35,826 bases of DNA, taken from assembly GCA_036491435.1 (NCBI GenBank), contig DASXBZ010000246.1, positions 1 to 35,826 of the forward strand, written 5' to 3'. Shown piece after piece: positions 1-7,293 of this stretch (the first letter of the stretch is position 1; the number at the start of each line of letters is the position of its first letter). A program made the translations under genes and the position numbers. The notes below the pieces were generated by a model, which saw nothing but the letters and a program-made list of their open reading frames with translations, was not told the origin of the DNA and searched no databases. Origin of the DNA: Bog-473 sp036491435. GTDB taxonomy: Bacteria > Actinomycetota > Acidimicrobiia > Acidimicrobiales > RAAP-2.

Positions 1-26
1 GGGGTTCTATGGAATCGTCGCGGCGA

Positions 27-806
27 TCAATCCGTGTGACGCTGCACCAGCTCGACCAGGTAGCCGTCGGGGGCAGTGACGAACGACACCGTGGTGGGCC
101 AGCGGTCGAGACGGATCGGTTCCAGGACGGACTTCGCGCCAAACGCAAGGGCGGCGGCGTGCAGGCCGACGCAGTCGTCCGTGTTCACGTAGAGCTTCCA
201 CAGCGAACCCATCCGTACCCGCTCGTCCGAGTGCAGCTGTTGTGCCAACTGCAGCTTGGATCCCGTCCCCGGAGACTCCACGATGGCCTCGTGGGCATGC
301 TCGATCTCCGTCCGGCTGGTGCAGGTGAGGCCGAGCGCTTCGAAGAAAGAAAGAGAGCGCTCGATGTCGGAGACGTTGATGCAGTACTGCCCCAGCCACG
401 GTCCGCCGGTCGGGCAATCTTCCGGCCAGGGATCGCGCTCGACCAACTCGACGAGGTATCCGTCCGGGTCGCGTACGAAGCCGACGGTCACCGGCCACCG
501 ATCGAGGCGCGCCGGCGGCGTGTCGACCGATGCTCCTCCTGACAGGGCCCGGTCGTACACCGTCGCGACGTCGCGCGTGTTCACGTACAGCTTCCAGAAC
601 GCCGTGCCCAGGTCGAACGGTTCGGCCTGTTCCTTCTGCTGCGCCAGCTGGAGTTTGGAACCGCCCTCAGGACTCTCCACGATCGCTTCCGACGCCTGTT
701 CTATCTCGGTGCGACTCGTGCACGTGAGTCCGAGGGAGGTATAGAAGGCAACGGAACGTTCGAGGTCGGTGACGTTGATGCAGTATTGCCCGAGCCAACT
801 CTTCAC
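27..806 (-). CDS. Tandem VOC (glyoxalase/bleomycin-resistance fold) protein
   Basis: This 259-residue protein is two VOC domains in tandem, about residues 4-123 and 137-259. Each begins with WLGQYCINV and carries LGLTCTSRTEIE, AIVESP, SKLQLAQQ, WKLYVNT, LDRWP and DGYLVELV, so the two halves clearly arose by internal duplication. The start is a GTG preceded by GGAGGGA at good spacing. The family covers glyoxalases, extradiol dioxygenases and resistance proteins, usually with His/Glu metal ligands on equivalent strands. Here the positions normally holding His, Glu and His appear to be Gln, Gln and Trp/Lys, and only the final Glu (GYLVE) stays, so a classical metal site looks unlikely (inference from motif alignment by eye). 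It is divergent from the SDR at 983, with an AT-rich palindrome between them. The substrate cannot be named. Confidence 0.85.
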   Translation of the reverse strand: MKSWLGQYCINVTDLERSVAFYTSLGLTCTSRTEIEQASEAIVESPEGGSKLQLAQQKEQAEPFDLGTAFWKLYVNTRDVATVYDRALSGGASVDTPPARLDRWPVTVGFVRDPDGYLVELVERDPWPEDCPTGGPWLGQYCINVSDIERSLSFFEALGLTCTSRTEIEHAHEAIVESPGTGSKLQLAQQLHSDERVRMGSLWKLYVNTDDCVGLHAAALAFGAKSVLEPIRLDRWPTTVSFVTAPDGYLVELVQRHTD

Positions 807-844
807 GGTGTCCCTCCGGCTACGTCGCCAATTCCGACCGATTC

Positions 845-860
845 AATAATGTATATTATT
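845..860. promoter_or_regulatory. AT-rich inverted repeat in divergent promoter region
   Basis: AATAATGTATATTATT has 6-bp arms AATAAT/ATTATT around GTAT. It lies between the divergently transcribed VOC gene (start 806) and the SDR gene (start 983), in an AT-rich patch within otherwise GC-rich DNA. A dimeric repressor site or overlapping -10 elements would both fit; no regulator gene adjoins it. Confidence 0.45.
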
Positions 861-982
861 TTCTCGCAATCGGGCCCAGGGACGTTGCCGGACAAGCGAG
901 ATGCGCCGAGAGGGACTTTCTCACCCGCGTGGTCGCGCCCTGGGATTCCCCCCGTTGTTCGCTGTTCCTGAAGGAGGATCGC

Positions 983-1897
983 GTGGGATTGTTGGACGAA
1001 AAGGTGGCCATCGTGACGGGAGCGGGTCACGGGATCGGTCGGGCCCATGCACTCGAACTGGCCAAACACGGAGCGCGGGTCGTGGTCAATGACCTGGGTT
1101 CCACCGTTCACGGTGAGGGCAGCGGCCGCGATGCCGATCTCACCGTCCAACTCATCACCGACCGCGGCGGCACGGCTGTGGCCGACTACGGCGATGTCGC
1201 CGACCACGAACAGGCTGGAGTGATGGTCCAGCGCGCCGTCGACGAATGGGGCCGCCTCGACATCCTCGTCAACAACGCCGGCATCGTGCGCGACGGCGCG
1301 ATCTGGAATCTCGACGCGGCGGACTTCGACGCCGTCATCCGCGTGCATCTCCGCGGGACCTGGTGCTGCTCCCACCACGCAGCCCGGCATTGGCGCGACC
1401 GCGCCAAGTCCGGCGAGGACGTGACGGGCCGCGTCATCAACACCACCTCGGGGGCCGGGCTCACCGGCAATTTCGGGCAAACCGCGTATGCCGCCGCCAA
1501 GGCAGGGATCGTCGGTCTGACCCTCACGCTGGCCCAAGAGCTCGGTCCCTACGGTGTCACCGCCAACGTCGTCGGGCCGGCGGGCGCGACCAGGATCACC
1601 GGGACGATGCCATCCGCTGGCCCGGTGGTGGAGCCCGACGAGATCCCGGACGACGAATGGCAGGCCATGGACCCGGCAACCAGCTCCCCCTTGGTGGCCT
1701 GGCTGGCCAGCGACCAGTCGCAACTCGTCAACGGGCAAGTCTTCCGTGCCATCCACGACAAGGTCATCTGGATGCACGGCTGGCGCGAGGCCGCCGAGGT
1801 CTCGTCACAACAACAGCGGTGGGACGCCGAGAAGCTCGGCAAGCTCCTCGCCAGCGATGTGTTCCGTGTGGCGACGCCTGGGCTCCGCTTTCTGTAA
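983..1897 (+). CDS. SDR-family dehydrogenase, (3R)-hydroxyacyl-CoA/17beta-HSD4-like
   Basis: A 304-residue classical-type short-chain dehydrogenase/reductase. The cofactor motif TGAGHGIG is at residues 12-19, NNAG at 97-100 and the catalytic YAAAK at 169-173, with an upstream TTSGAG serine segment. The phrases AHALELAKHGARVVVNDLG and GQTAYAAAKAGIVGLTLTLA, with a long C-terminal tail (LVNGQVFRAIHDKVIWMHGW), resemble the dehydrogenase domain of peroxisomal multifunctional enzyme type 2 / 17beta-HSD type 4 and its bacterial homologues, which act on 3-hydroxyacyl-CoA or steroid-like substrates. I chose GTG at 983 because AAGGAGGATC lies immediately upstream and the cofactor motif then starts at residue 12; an ATG-type start at 929 would add 18 unlikely residues. 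It converges on the monooxygenase gene. Substrate assignment is inference. Confidence 0.9.
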   Translation: MGLLDEKVAIVTGAGHGIGRAHALELAKHGARVVVNDLGSTVHGEGSGRDADLTVQLITDRGGTAVADYGDVADHEQAGVMVQRAVDEWGRLDILVNNAGIVRDGAIWNLDAADFDAVIRVHLRGTWCCSHHAARHWRDRAKSGEDVTGRVINTTSGAGLTGNFGQTAYAAAKAGIVGLTLTLAQELGPYGVTANVVGPAGATRITGTMPSAGPVVEPDEIPDDEWQAMDPATSSPLVAWLASDQSQLVNGQVFRAIHDKVIWMHGWREAAEVSSQQQRWDAEKLGKLLASDVFRVATPGLRFL

Positions 1898-1960
1898 CAA
1901 GTTGGACGACTCGGTGACTCCGTTCCGAAGTTCTCCTTGAAAATCGCCGGAAGGAGCGAC

Positions 1961-3898
1961 TCAGCCGAAGGCGTAATGGGCGCGGTCCATATGACGGGTC
2001 CACTCCCAATACAGGTCGAGTGGCCAAGGTGAGAGCGTGAAGACCTTGCCCTGACTGTTCTTGTAGTGGCTGTGCTCAATCGATGGGTGCGACCACACCA
2101 GCTGACCGATCTCCGCCATGTATCGCGTGGCGTATTCCTGGTGGGCATCGGAACGGACCTCGCTCCAACGCGCCTCGGACGACAGGGTCTCGCGGATCAC
2201 CTCGAGCGCATAGTGCACCTGGAACTCGGCATGGTAGAAGAGGCTTGCGCCGGCGGCGAGGTTGGTCCCCGGTCCGTAAACGCAGAAGAGGTTGGGGAAA
2301 TTTGGCATGGTGATGCCCAGGTACGCCGTCGGCTCGTCTCCCCATTGCTCCCGCAATGAAATGCCGTTGCGACCCATCACCATGAGCGAGGCAAGGAAGT
2401 CGTTGTGACGGAACCCCGTGGCGTAGCAGATGACGTCGGCGGGATAGTGCGTCCCATCCGTGGCGATGACGCCGTCCGGGACGATCCTCTCGATCGCGGT
2501 CCGAACGATCTCGACATTGGGCCTTTGAAGACAGCGCAACCACGTTCCGTCATCCTGCAGGATGCGCTTCCCAGTCGCGGGATAGTCCGGCACGATCTTC
2601 TCGACGAGATCGGGGCGCTCCGCGACGAGGGACCGCATCGACGCCAGGAGGGCCTCTGACCGGCGGGCGTTGGCGGCATTGATCGATCTCTGGGTGGGAT
2701 CGTCGTGCTCAGGGTCAATGCGATACGGCTCGATCCCCATCGCAATGCCGGCGAAGGTCATGATGAAGCGATACCAGCGTCCGTAGAAGGGCAGGTGGCG
2801 GAGTGCCCACGCGTCCCCAGGTGGCACCGCAGCGTGGTAGAGCGGATTCGGAATGATCCACTGAGCCGTCCGTTGGAAGATGGTCAGCTGCTCCACTTCG
2901 GGTGCGATGGCAGGTCCAATCTGAAAACCGCTCGCCCCCGCGCCGACGAGCGCGAATCTGGTCCCGTCAATGTCGAGATCCTCTGGCCAACGAGCCGAGT
3001 GGAACGAAGGCCCGGCAAAGGTGTCCATCCCGTCGATCTGGGGCAGCCGCGGCAGATTCAGTGACCCGACCGCGCTGATGACGAAGCGAGCATCGAGAAT
3101 GTCCTCGGTGCCGTCGGAGCCGCGTACGGACAGGTGCCACAGCGCCTGATCCTCGTCCCATGTGGCTTCGGTCACCGTGGTACCGAACCGGCAGCGGGAC
3201 CGCAGATCGTATTTGTCGACGACGGTGTCGAAGTACGCCCGAAGCTCGGGCTGCTGGCAGTAGTACTCGCTCCAGTGATCAGCGGGCTCAAAGGAGAAGC
3301 AGTACTGGTGGCTCCCGACGTCGACGCGCGCCCCCGGGTACCGGTTCTCCCACCAGGTGCCTCCGGGGCCGCCGTTCTTCTCGATGACGGTGAAGGGCAG
3401 CCCGGCCTGTGAGAGCCGGATGGCGGCCAGGATCCCACCCATTCCGCAGCCGATCACCACCACCGGTGTCGAGACTCTCTGCTCCTCGGTGACGTTGTTC
3501 CCCCAAGAGATGGCGCCGACATCGCCGCCCTCGAACTGCAGGTCGTCGAAGAAGAGTCCAGCCAGGCGGCCATCGACGGGGCGGCAGCCGAGGAACGCCA
3601 TCATCTCTTGCAACAGGTCCTTTGGAAGATCCACGGGCTCGCACCCACTGTCTCGATAGGCCGTAATCACCGGCAGCGCCCGACGACGCAGTTCCTCTCG
3701 GTCGTCCTCCGGCATCCCGCCTTGGATGTCGAGCGACATGGAGAGGCGCGGCCGAATGTCCCCGCGGATGAAGGAGGGATCACCCGTCATGTGCACGAGG
3801 GAGCACATCAGCGCGGGGATGCTGACCTCCTCGAGCGCCTTGGCGATCGCGTCGTCATCGTCAATGAACGGCTCGCCCGCGAATCGGTTGCGGATCAT
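1961..3898 (-). CDS. Type I Baeyer-Villiger monooxygenase, 4-hydroxyacetophenone monooxygenase-like
   Basis: A flavin- and NADPH-dependent monooxygenase of about 645 residues. It has two Rossmann motifs, VIGCGMGG near residue 150 and LVGAGASG near 318, and between them the Baeyer-Villiger fingerprint FxGxxxHxxxWP (FAGPSFHSARWP, about 294-305). GGTWWENRYPGARVD is also typical. The extra N-terminal domain of about 140 residues (DDDDAIAKALEEVSIPALM...VHMTGD) matches the layout of 4-hydroxyacetophenone monooxygenase (about 640 residues), rather than the shorter cyclohexanone type. The start is uncertain: ATG at 3898 gives the family length; ATG at 3937 (AAGGG upstream) or a codon at 4042 would extend it. 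An inverted repeat at 3949-3969 argues against the longest form. The enzyme inserts oxygen into ketones to give esters or lactones; neighbouring SDRs could supply the ketone. The true substrate is unknown. Confidence 0.9.
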   Translation of the reverse strand: MIRNRFAGEPFIDDDDAIAKALEEVSIPALMCSLVHMTGDPSFIRGDIRPRLSMSLDIQGGMPEDDREELRRRALPVITAYRDSGCEPVDLPKDLLQEMMAFLGCRPVDGRLAGLFFDDLQFEGGDVGAISWGNNVTEEQRVSTPVVVIGCGMGGILAAIRLSQAGLPFTVIEKNGGPGGTWWENRYPGARVDVGSHQYCFSFEPADHWSEYYCQQPELRAYFDTVVDKYDLRSRCRFGTTVTEATWDEDQALWHLSVRGSDGTEDILDARFVISAVGSLNLPRLPQIDGMDTFAGPSFHSARWPEDLDIDGTRFALVGAGASGFQIGPAIAPEVEQLTIFQRTAQWIIPNPLYHAAVPPGDAWALRHLPFYGRWYRFIMTFAGIAMGIEPYRIDPEHDDPTQRSINAANARRSEALLASMRSLVAERPDLVEKIVPDYPATGKRILQDDGTWLRCLQRPNVEIVRTAIERIVPDGVIATDGTHYPADVICYATGFRHNDFLASLMVMGRNGISLREQWGDEPTAYLGITMPNFPNLFCVYGPGTNLAAGASLFYHAEFQVHYALEVIRETLSSEARWSEVRSDAHQEYATRYMAEIGQLVWSHPSIEHSHYKNSQGKVFTLSPWPLDLYWEWTRHMDRAHYAFG

Positions 3899-3948
3899 GC
3901 CAAGGTCCAGATCATGTCGGAGTCCTGAGCAAGACATCGCCGGCGCGC

Positions 3949-3969
3949 CCTTGTGAACAACGAACAAGG
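3949..3969. promoter_or_regulatory. Inverted repeat upstream of monooxygenase gene
   Basis: Arms CCTTGT (3949-3954) and ACAAGG (3964-3969) are separated by 9 bases, with an internal near-repeat GAACAA/GAACAA. It lies in the gap between the leftward monooxygenase gene and the rightward SDR at 4060. It could be an operator; the evidence is symmetry and position only. Confidence 0.3.
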
Positions 3970-4059
3970 TCTCCTCACACGAGATCCCCTCCGAGCACCG
4001 CGTACCCCGACAGCACCCGGTCAGGATACGGCGGTTCGGCATATGCTGCCGGAAGTGCG

Positions 4060-4764
4060 GTGCCGAGCCCTCTCAACTCTGCGATGAGCCCGGTCGCCGT
4101 CGTCACGGGGGCCGGACGTGGACAGGGAGCCGCTGAGGCCGAGATGCTCCGCTCGCGCGGGTGGGATGTGCTGACCACCGACGTCGGCGGAGAGGTCGAC
4201 GTCCTCGCCGACGTGTGCGACGCCCCGGCTTGGACTTCATTGGTAGAAACGGTCCTCGAACGTCACGGCAGACTTGATGGGCTAGTCAACAACGCCGCGG
4301 TCCATCACACTCGCCCGCTTCTCGAGGAGCGTGCGGACGAAGTCGAGCGGGTCTTCCGCATCAACACCCTGGGGCCACTCATCGGGATACAGGCCGTCGC
4401 CCCTGCCATGCAAGCAAGCGGCGGAGGGTCGATCGTCAATGTGTCGTCGTTCGCCGGCGCCCGCGGCCTCCCCGGCCACACGGCCTACGGAGCAGCCAAG
4501 TGGGCGCTCCGTGGCATCAGCCGGACCGCTGCCGTGGAGCTCGGGCCTCGCGGCATCCGCGTCAACGCTGTGCTCCCTGGTCCGATCGAGACAGCGATGC
4601 TCCCCGTGCCGGAGGACCAACGAGCGGCGCGCTTCTCGCAACTTCCGCTGGGCCGCGCCGGTGCGCCAACAGAGGTCGCCGAAGTCGTGTGCTTCCTGCT
4701 TTCGGACGCGGCGTCCTACGTCACGGGTGCCGAGATCGCAGTCGACGGCGGTATGGCGGCCTGA
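4060..4764 (+). CDS. SDR-family NAD(P)-dependent oxidoreductase
   Basis: A classical short-chain dehydrogenase of about 234 residues: VVTGAGRGQG near residues 14-23, NNAA in place of NNAG, a serine in NVSSFAG, catalytic YGAAK at 143-147, GPRGIRVNAVLPGPI, and a C-terminus SYVTGAEIAVDGGMAA typical of 3-oxoacyl-ACP reductase-like SDRs. GTG at 4060 has a weak GGAAG upstream; ATG at 4084 would remove eight residues and is equally compatible with the fold. It is the first gene of a rightward run: the sulfotransferase gene begins 20 bases after its stop and the MDR gene overlaps that. It is divergent from the monooxygenase, so it may make or consume a ketone in the same pathway (inference). Confidence 0.9.
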   Translation: MPSPLNSAMSPVAVVTGAGRGQGAAEAEMLRSRGWDVLTTDVGGEVDVLADVCDAPAWTSLVETVLERHGRLDGLVNNAAVHHTRPLLEERADEVERVFRINTLGPLIGIQAVAPAMQASGGGSIVNVSSFAGARGLPGHTAYGAAKWALRGISRTAAVELGPRGIRVNAVLPGPIETAMLPVPEDQRAARFSQLPLGRAGAPTEVAEVVCFLLSDAASYVTGAEIAVDGGMAA

Positions 4765-4784
4765 CGACTGCTAAGACTTCACCA

Positions 4785-5960
4785 ATGACGACTGGAACGC
4801 TGGCACTAGGTCAATTCATCGATCAAGCTGAACAAACCACAGGGCTTGACGACTTCGGCGACCCGTCGTGGAAAGAGGGGGCCGAGCGGCTGATCTCGGA
4901 CTTGAACGAGAGAGCTGCCCTTACTGATGTCGGCAACGTCATCGCGGCGTCCGACGTCGTCGAATACCTCAGTGGCCGACTGCACGTCGTGGACTGGGTC
5001 AAGCGCAACCCATCCATCACCAAGGCTGACGTCCACCCCCCCATCGTCGTCCTGGGACAACCGCGGACCGGGACGACGATCCTGTTCGATGTCCTCGCCC
5101 AAGACCCCGCCAATCGCGTGCCGCTGACGTGGGAGGTCGACCAACCTTGGCCGCCGCCAGAAACGGCAACCTACGAGTCCGACCCACGAATTGAGGAAGT
5201 GGACGCCAAGCTGGCCAGCGTGGACCTGCTCATCCCTGGATTCCGCGCCATGCATGACATGGGCGCCAGACTTGGCCAGGAATGTGTGCGGATCACCGCC
5301 GCCGACTTCCGCAGCATGATCTTCGCGACGCAGTATCGGGTCCCCGAATACCAACGTTGGCTTCTCCATCAGGCTGACATGGGATCCGCGTATCGCTATC
5401 ACCGAATGTTCTTGCAGTACCTGCAGTCGGCGCATTCCGGCGAACGGTGGGTGATCAAGTCGCCAGCGCATCTGTGGTCACTCAAGGCCATGTTCGCGGA
5501 GTATCCCGAGGCTCTGATCGTTCAGACCCATCGGGACCCATTGCGCGTCGTCTGCTCGCTGGCCTCGCTCGTCGACCTCCTTCGTCGCCTGGCGAGCGAC
5601 GACGTTTCAATCTCCGAGGTGGCGGCCGAGTGGGTCGATGACATCGTCCTGGGGCTCGACAGGGCCATCGAGGCGCGAACTGACGGGACCGTGCCCAATG
5701 GACAGGCCGTGGACGTGCTCTTCAGGGACTTTCTTCAGGACCCGATGGCCGTGGTGAGGACGATCTACGACCGCCTGGACATCGAGCTGAGCGACGCAGC
5801 CGAAAAGTCGATGCAAGCGTTTCTCGCAGCCAACCCGCAGGAGAAACACGGCGGCCACAGGTACTCCTTCGCGGACACGGGACTCGATGAAGGCCTCCTG
5901 CGAGAGCGGACGCGTGCATACACGGAATTCTTCGATATCCCACAGGAGGCGTTGCCGTAA
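4785..5960 (+). CDS. Sulfotransferase family protein
   Basis: A 391-residue PAPS-dependent sulfotransferase-fold protein. The 5'-phosphosulfate-binding P-loop is GQPRTGTT (residues 91-98), and THRDP (248-252) followed by a serine segment forms the 3'-phosphate-binding site. RYHRMFLQYLQ and WVIKSPAHLW are also characteristic of the large bacterial Sulfotransfer_3-type group. Members transfer sulfate to hydroxyl groups of small molecules, though many bacterial ones are uncharacterised. The ATG at 4785 is chosen because the preceding in-frame reading lies inside the SDR gene and is not protein-like; no strong ribosome-binding site is visible, which fits coupling to the SDR. The stop shares a base with the next start (TAATG). 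Confidence 0.9.
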   Translation: MTTGTLALGQFIDQAEQTTGLDDFGDPSWKEGAERLISDLNERAALTDVGNVIAASDVVEYLSGRLHVVDWVKRNPSITKADVHPPIVVLGQPRTGTTILFDVLAQDPANRVPLTWEVDQPWPPPETATYESDPRIEEVDAKLASVDLLIPGFRAMHDMGARLGQECVRITAADFRSMIFATQYRVPEYQRWLLHQADMGSAYRYHRMFLQYLQSAHSGERWVIKSPAHLWSLKAMFAEYPEALIVQTHRDPLRVVCSLASLVDLLRRLASDDVSISEVAAEWVDDIVLGLDRAIEARTDGTVPNGQAVDVLFRDFLQDPMAVVRTIYDRLDIELSDAAEKSMQAFLAANPQEKHGGHRYSFADTGLDEGLLRERTRAYTEFFDIPQEALP

Positions 5961-7048
5961 TGTCGGAGCCGATGGCAGCAGGCGAAATGCGGGCCTGGCG
6001 TACGCACGCCTACGGGGAGCCGCTCGAGGCGCTCAAGCTCGACGTTGTTCCGATTCCCGATCCGGGGCCAGGGGAACTGCGGATCAAGGTCGATGCGATC
6101 CCGCTGAATCTCAACGACCTCGAACGGATCACCGGCGGCAACATGATGGTCCGTCCCGAACTTCCATACAGCCCTGGCATGGAGGTAATGGGCACCGTGG
6201 ATGCGTGCGGTGACGGCACCGGACAGTGGGCAGGCCGACGGGTGGTGTCGATTCCCACCGGGGCGCACGGCGGCTTCGCCGAGTACGCGATCTGTCCGGT
6301 CGCTTCGACGTTCGAGATGCCGGAGTCGGTTCCGCTCCCGGACGCCGCAGCGCTGTTCTTTCCCTTTCATCTCGCCTGGCTGGGTCTCATCGATCGAGCC
6401 GGCCTACAAAAGGGCGAATCCGTGCTCATCCATGCCGCGGCCGGCGGATCGGGTTCGGCGGCAGTGCAGCTCGCAGTGGATCGTGGCGCACGAGTCTTCG
6501 CCACTGCGGGGACCGATGAGAAGGTCCGCCTGTGTCAAGAGCTGGGCGCTCAGGTGGCGATCAACTACAACACGAGCGACTTTGCCGAGATCGTGCTGCG
6601 GGAGACGGATAGCAAAGGGGTCGACGTCGTCTTCGACAATGTCGGCGAGGCCGTACTGGAGAAATCGCTGCAGTGCACCAAGTACAACGGTCGCTATCTG
6701 ATGATGGGCTTCGCTTCCAACAAGGCCGTCGCCGACGAGCCATTCATTGTGCCGAGACGAATCGCCCTGGGGAATCTCAAGCTTTGTGGAGTCCTGCTTT
6801 CGTACCAGGAACCTGACGCGTTGGACTTCCTCAAGACGGGCATGGGCTGGAACTTCATTCCCAACGAGATGGGCGTCCGGATCATGGACGAGATCGTGCA
6901 GCTGGTCCTTTCGAAGAAGGTCCGGCCGGTCATCGGGCGCGTCGTCGACTTCGAGGACATACCGACGGCCATTGACGCGATGGCGCGTCGCGAGACGGTC
7001 GGCCGGACCGTCGCGCTGACCGGAACGTCGCGGTTTAGCTCCATCTAG
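5960..7048 (+). CDS. Zinc-free MDR oxidoreductase, NADPH:quinone reductase-like
   Basis: A 362-residue medium-chain dehydrogenase/reductase. The N-terminal GroES-like part (MRAWRTHAYGEPLEALKL, PGMEVMGTV) lacks the zinc-ligand cysteines and His-Glu pair of alcohol dehydrogenases. The Rossmann domain has HAAAGGSGSAA (residues 158-168) and GVDVVFDNVGE, as in NADPH:quinone oxidoreductase and enoyl reductase relatives; VLLSYQEPDALDFLKTGM lies near the C-terminus. Such enzymes reduce quinones or alpha,beta-unsaturated carbonyl compounds. The start overlaps the sulfotransferase stop by one base, implying translational coupling and a shared three-gene transcript from 4060. A 16-bp palindrome follows about 40 bases after the stop. 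Confidence 0.9.
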   Translation: MSEPMAAGEMRAWRTHAYGEPLEALKLDVVPIPDPGPGELRIKVDAIPLNLNDLERITGGNMMVRPELPYSPGMEVMGTVDACGDGTGQWAGRRVVSIPTGAHGGFAEYAICPVASTFEMPESVPLPDAAALFFPFHLAWLGLIDRAGLQKGESVLIHAAAGGSGSAAVQLAVDRGARVFATAGTDEKVRLCQELGAQVAINYNTSDFAEIVLRETDSKGVDVVFDNVGEAVLEKSLQCTKYNGRYLMMGFASNKAVADEPFIVPRRIALGNLKLCGVLLSYQEPDALDFLKTGMGWNFIPNEMGVRIMDEIVQLVLSKKVRPVIGRVVDFEDIPTAIDAMARRETVGRTVALTGTSRFSSI

Positions 7049-7089
7049 CTTCCGTCGATCGTCGAGAGCTCCGCTTCCCGCTTTGCCAC

Positions 7090-7105
7090 CAGCAGGCGCC
7101 TGCTG
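7090..7105. repeat. Perfect 16-bp palindrome after the MDR gene
   Basis: CAGCAGGCGCCTGCTG is a perfect palindrome 41 bases after the stop at 7048. As RNA it would give a 6-bp GC-rich stem with a GCGC loop, without a U-tract. It may be part of a terminator or a protein-binding site. Confidence 0.4.
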
Positions 7106-7137
7106 TCCCCAACACACTCGTCCGGGGCGACACGACG

Positions 7138-7214
7138 GGCCGTTAGGCCGGGAAATGAGCCGAAAGACCCAGGATGAATTGATCTTTTTTGTGCAAATTC
7201 CCTCGTCAGGGGAT
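7138..7214 (+). promoter_or_regulatory. Hairpin-rich leader before secreted-protein gene
   Basis: Two short hairpins can be drawn in the gap before the gene at 7294: GGCC-GTTA-GGCC (7138-7149), and ATTCCCT / AGGGGAT (7197-7203 and 7208-7214, loop CGTC, one G-U pair), the latter preceded by a T-tract at 7185-7190. The T-tract and AT-rich context stand out locally. I do not recognise a known riboswitch; a structured leader or an upstream terminator is possible. Confidence 0.25.
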
Positions 7215-7293
7215 TGAAAAATGCCCGTTGGAAGTGCAAGAGTCGCGAGGGCTTCACACGGATTGCCTTTGGCGACGCCTGGAGGGGTGCGAA

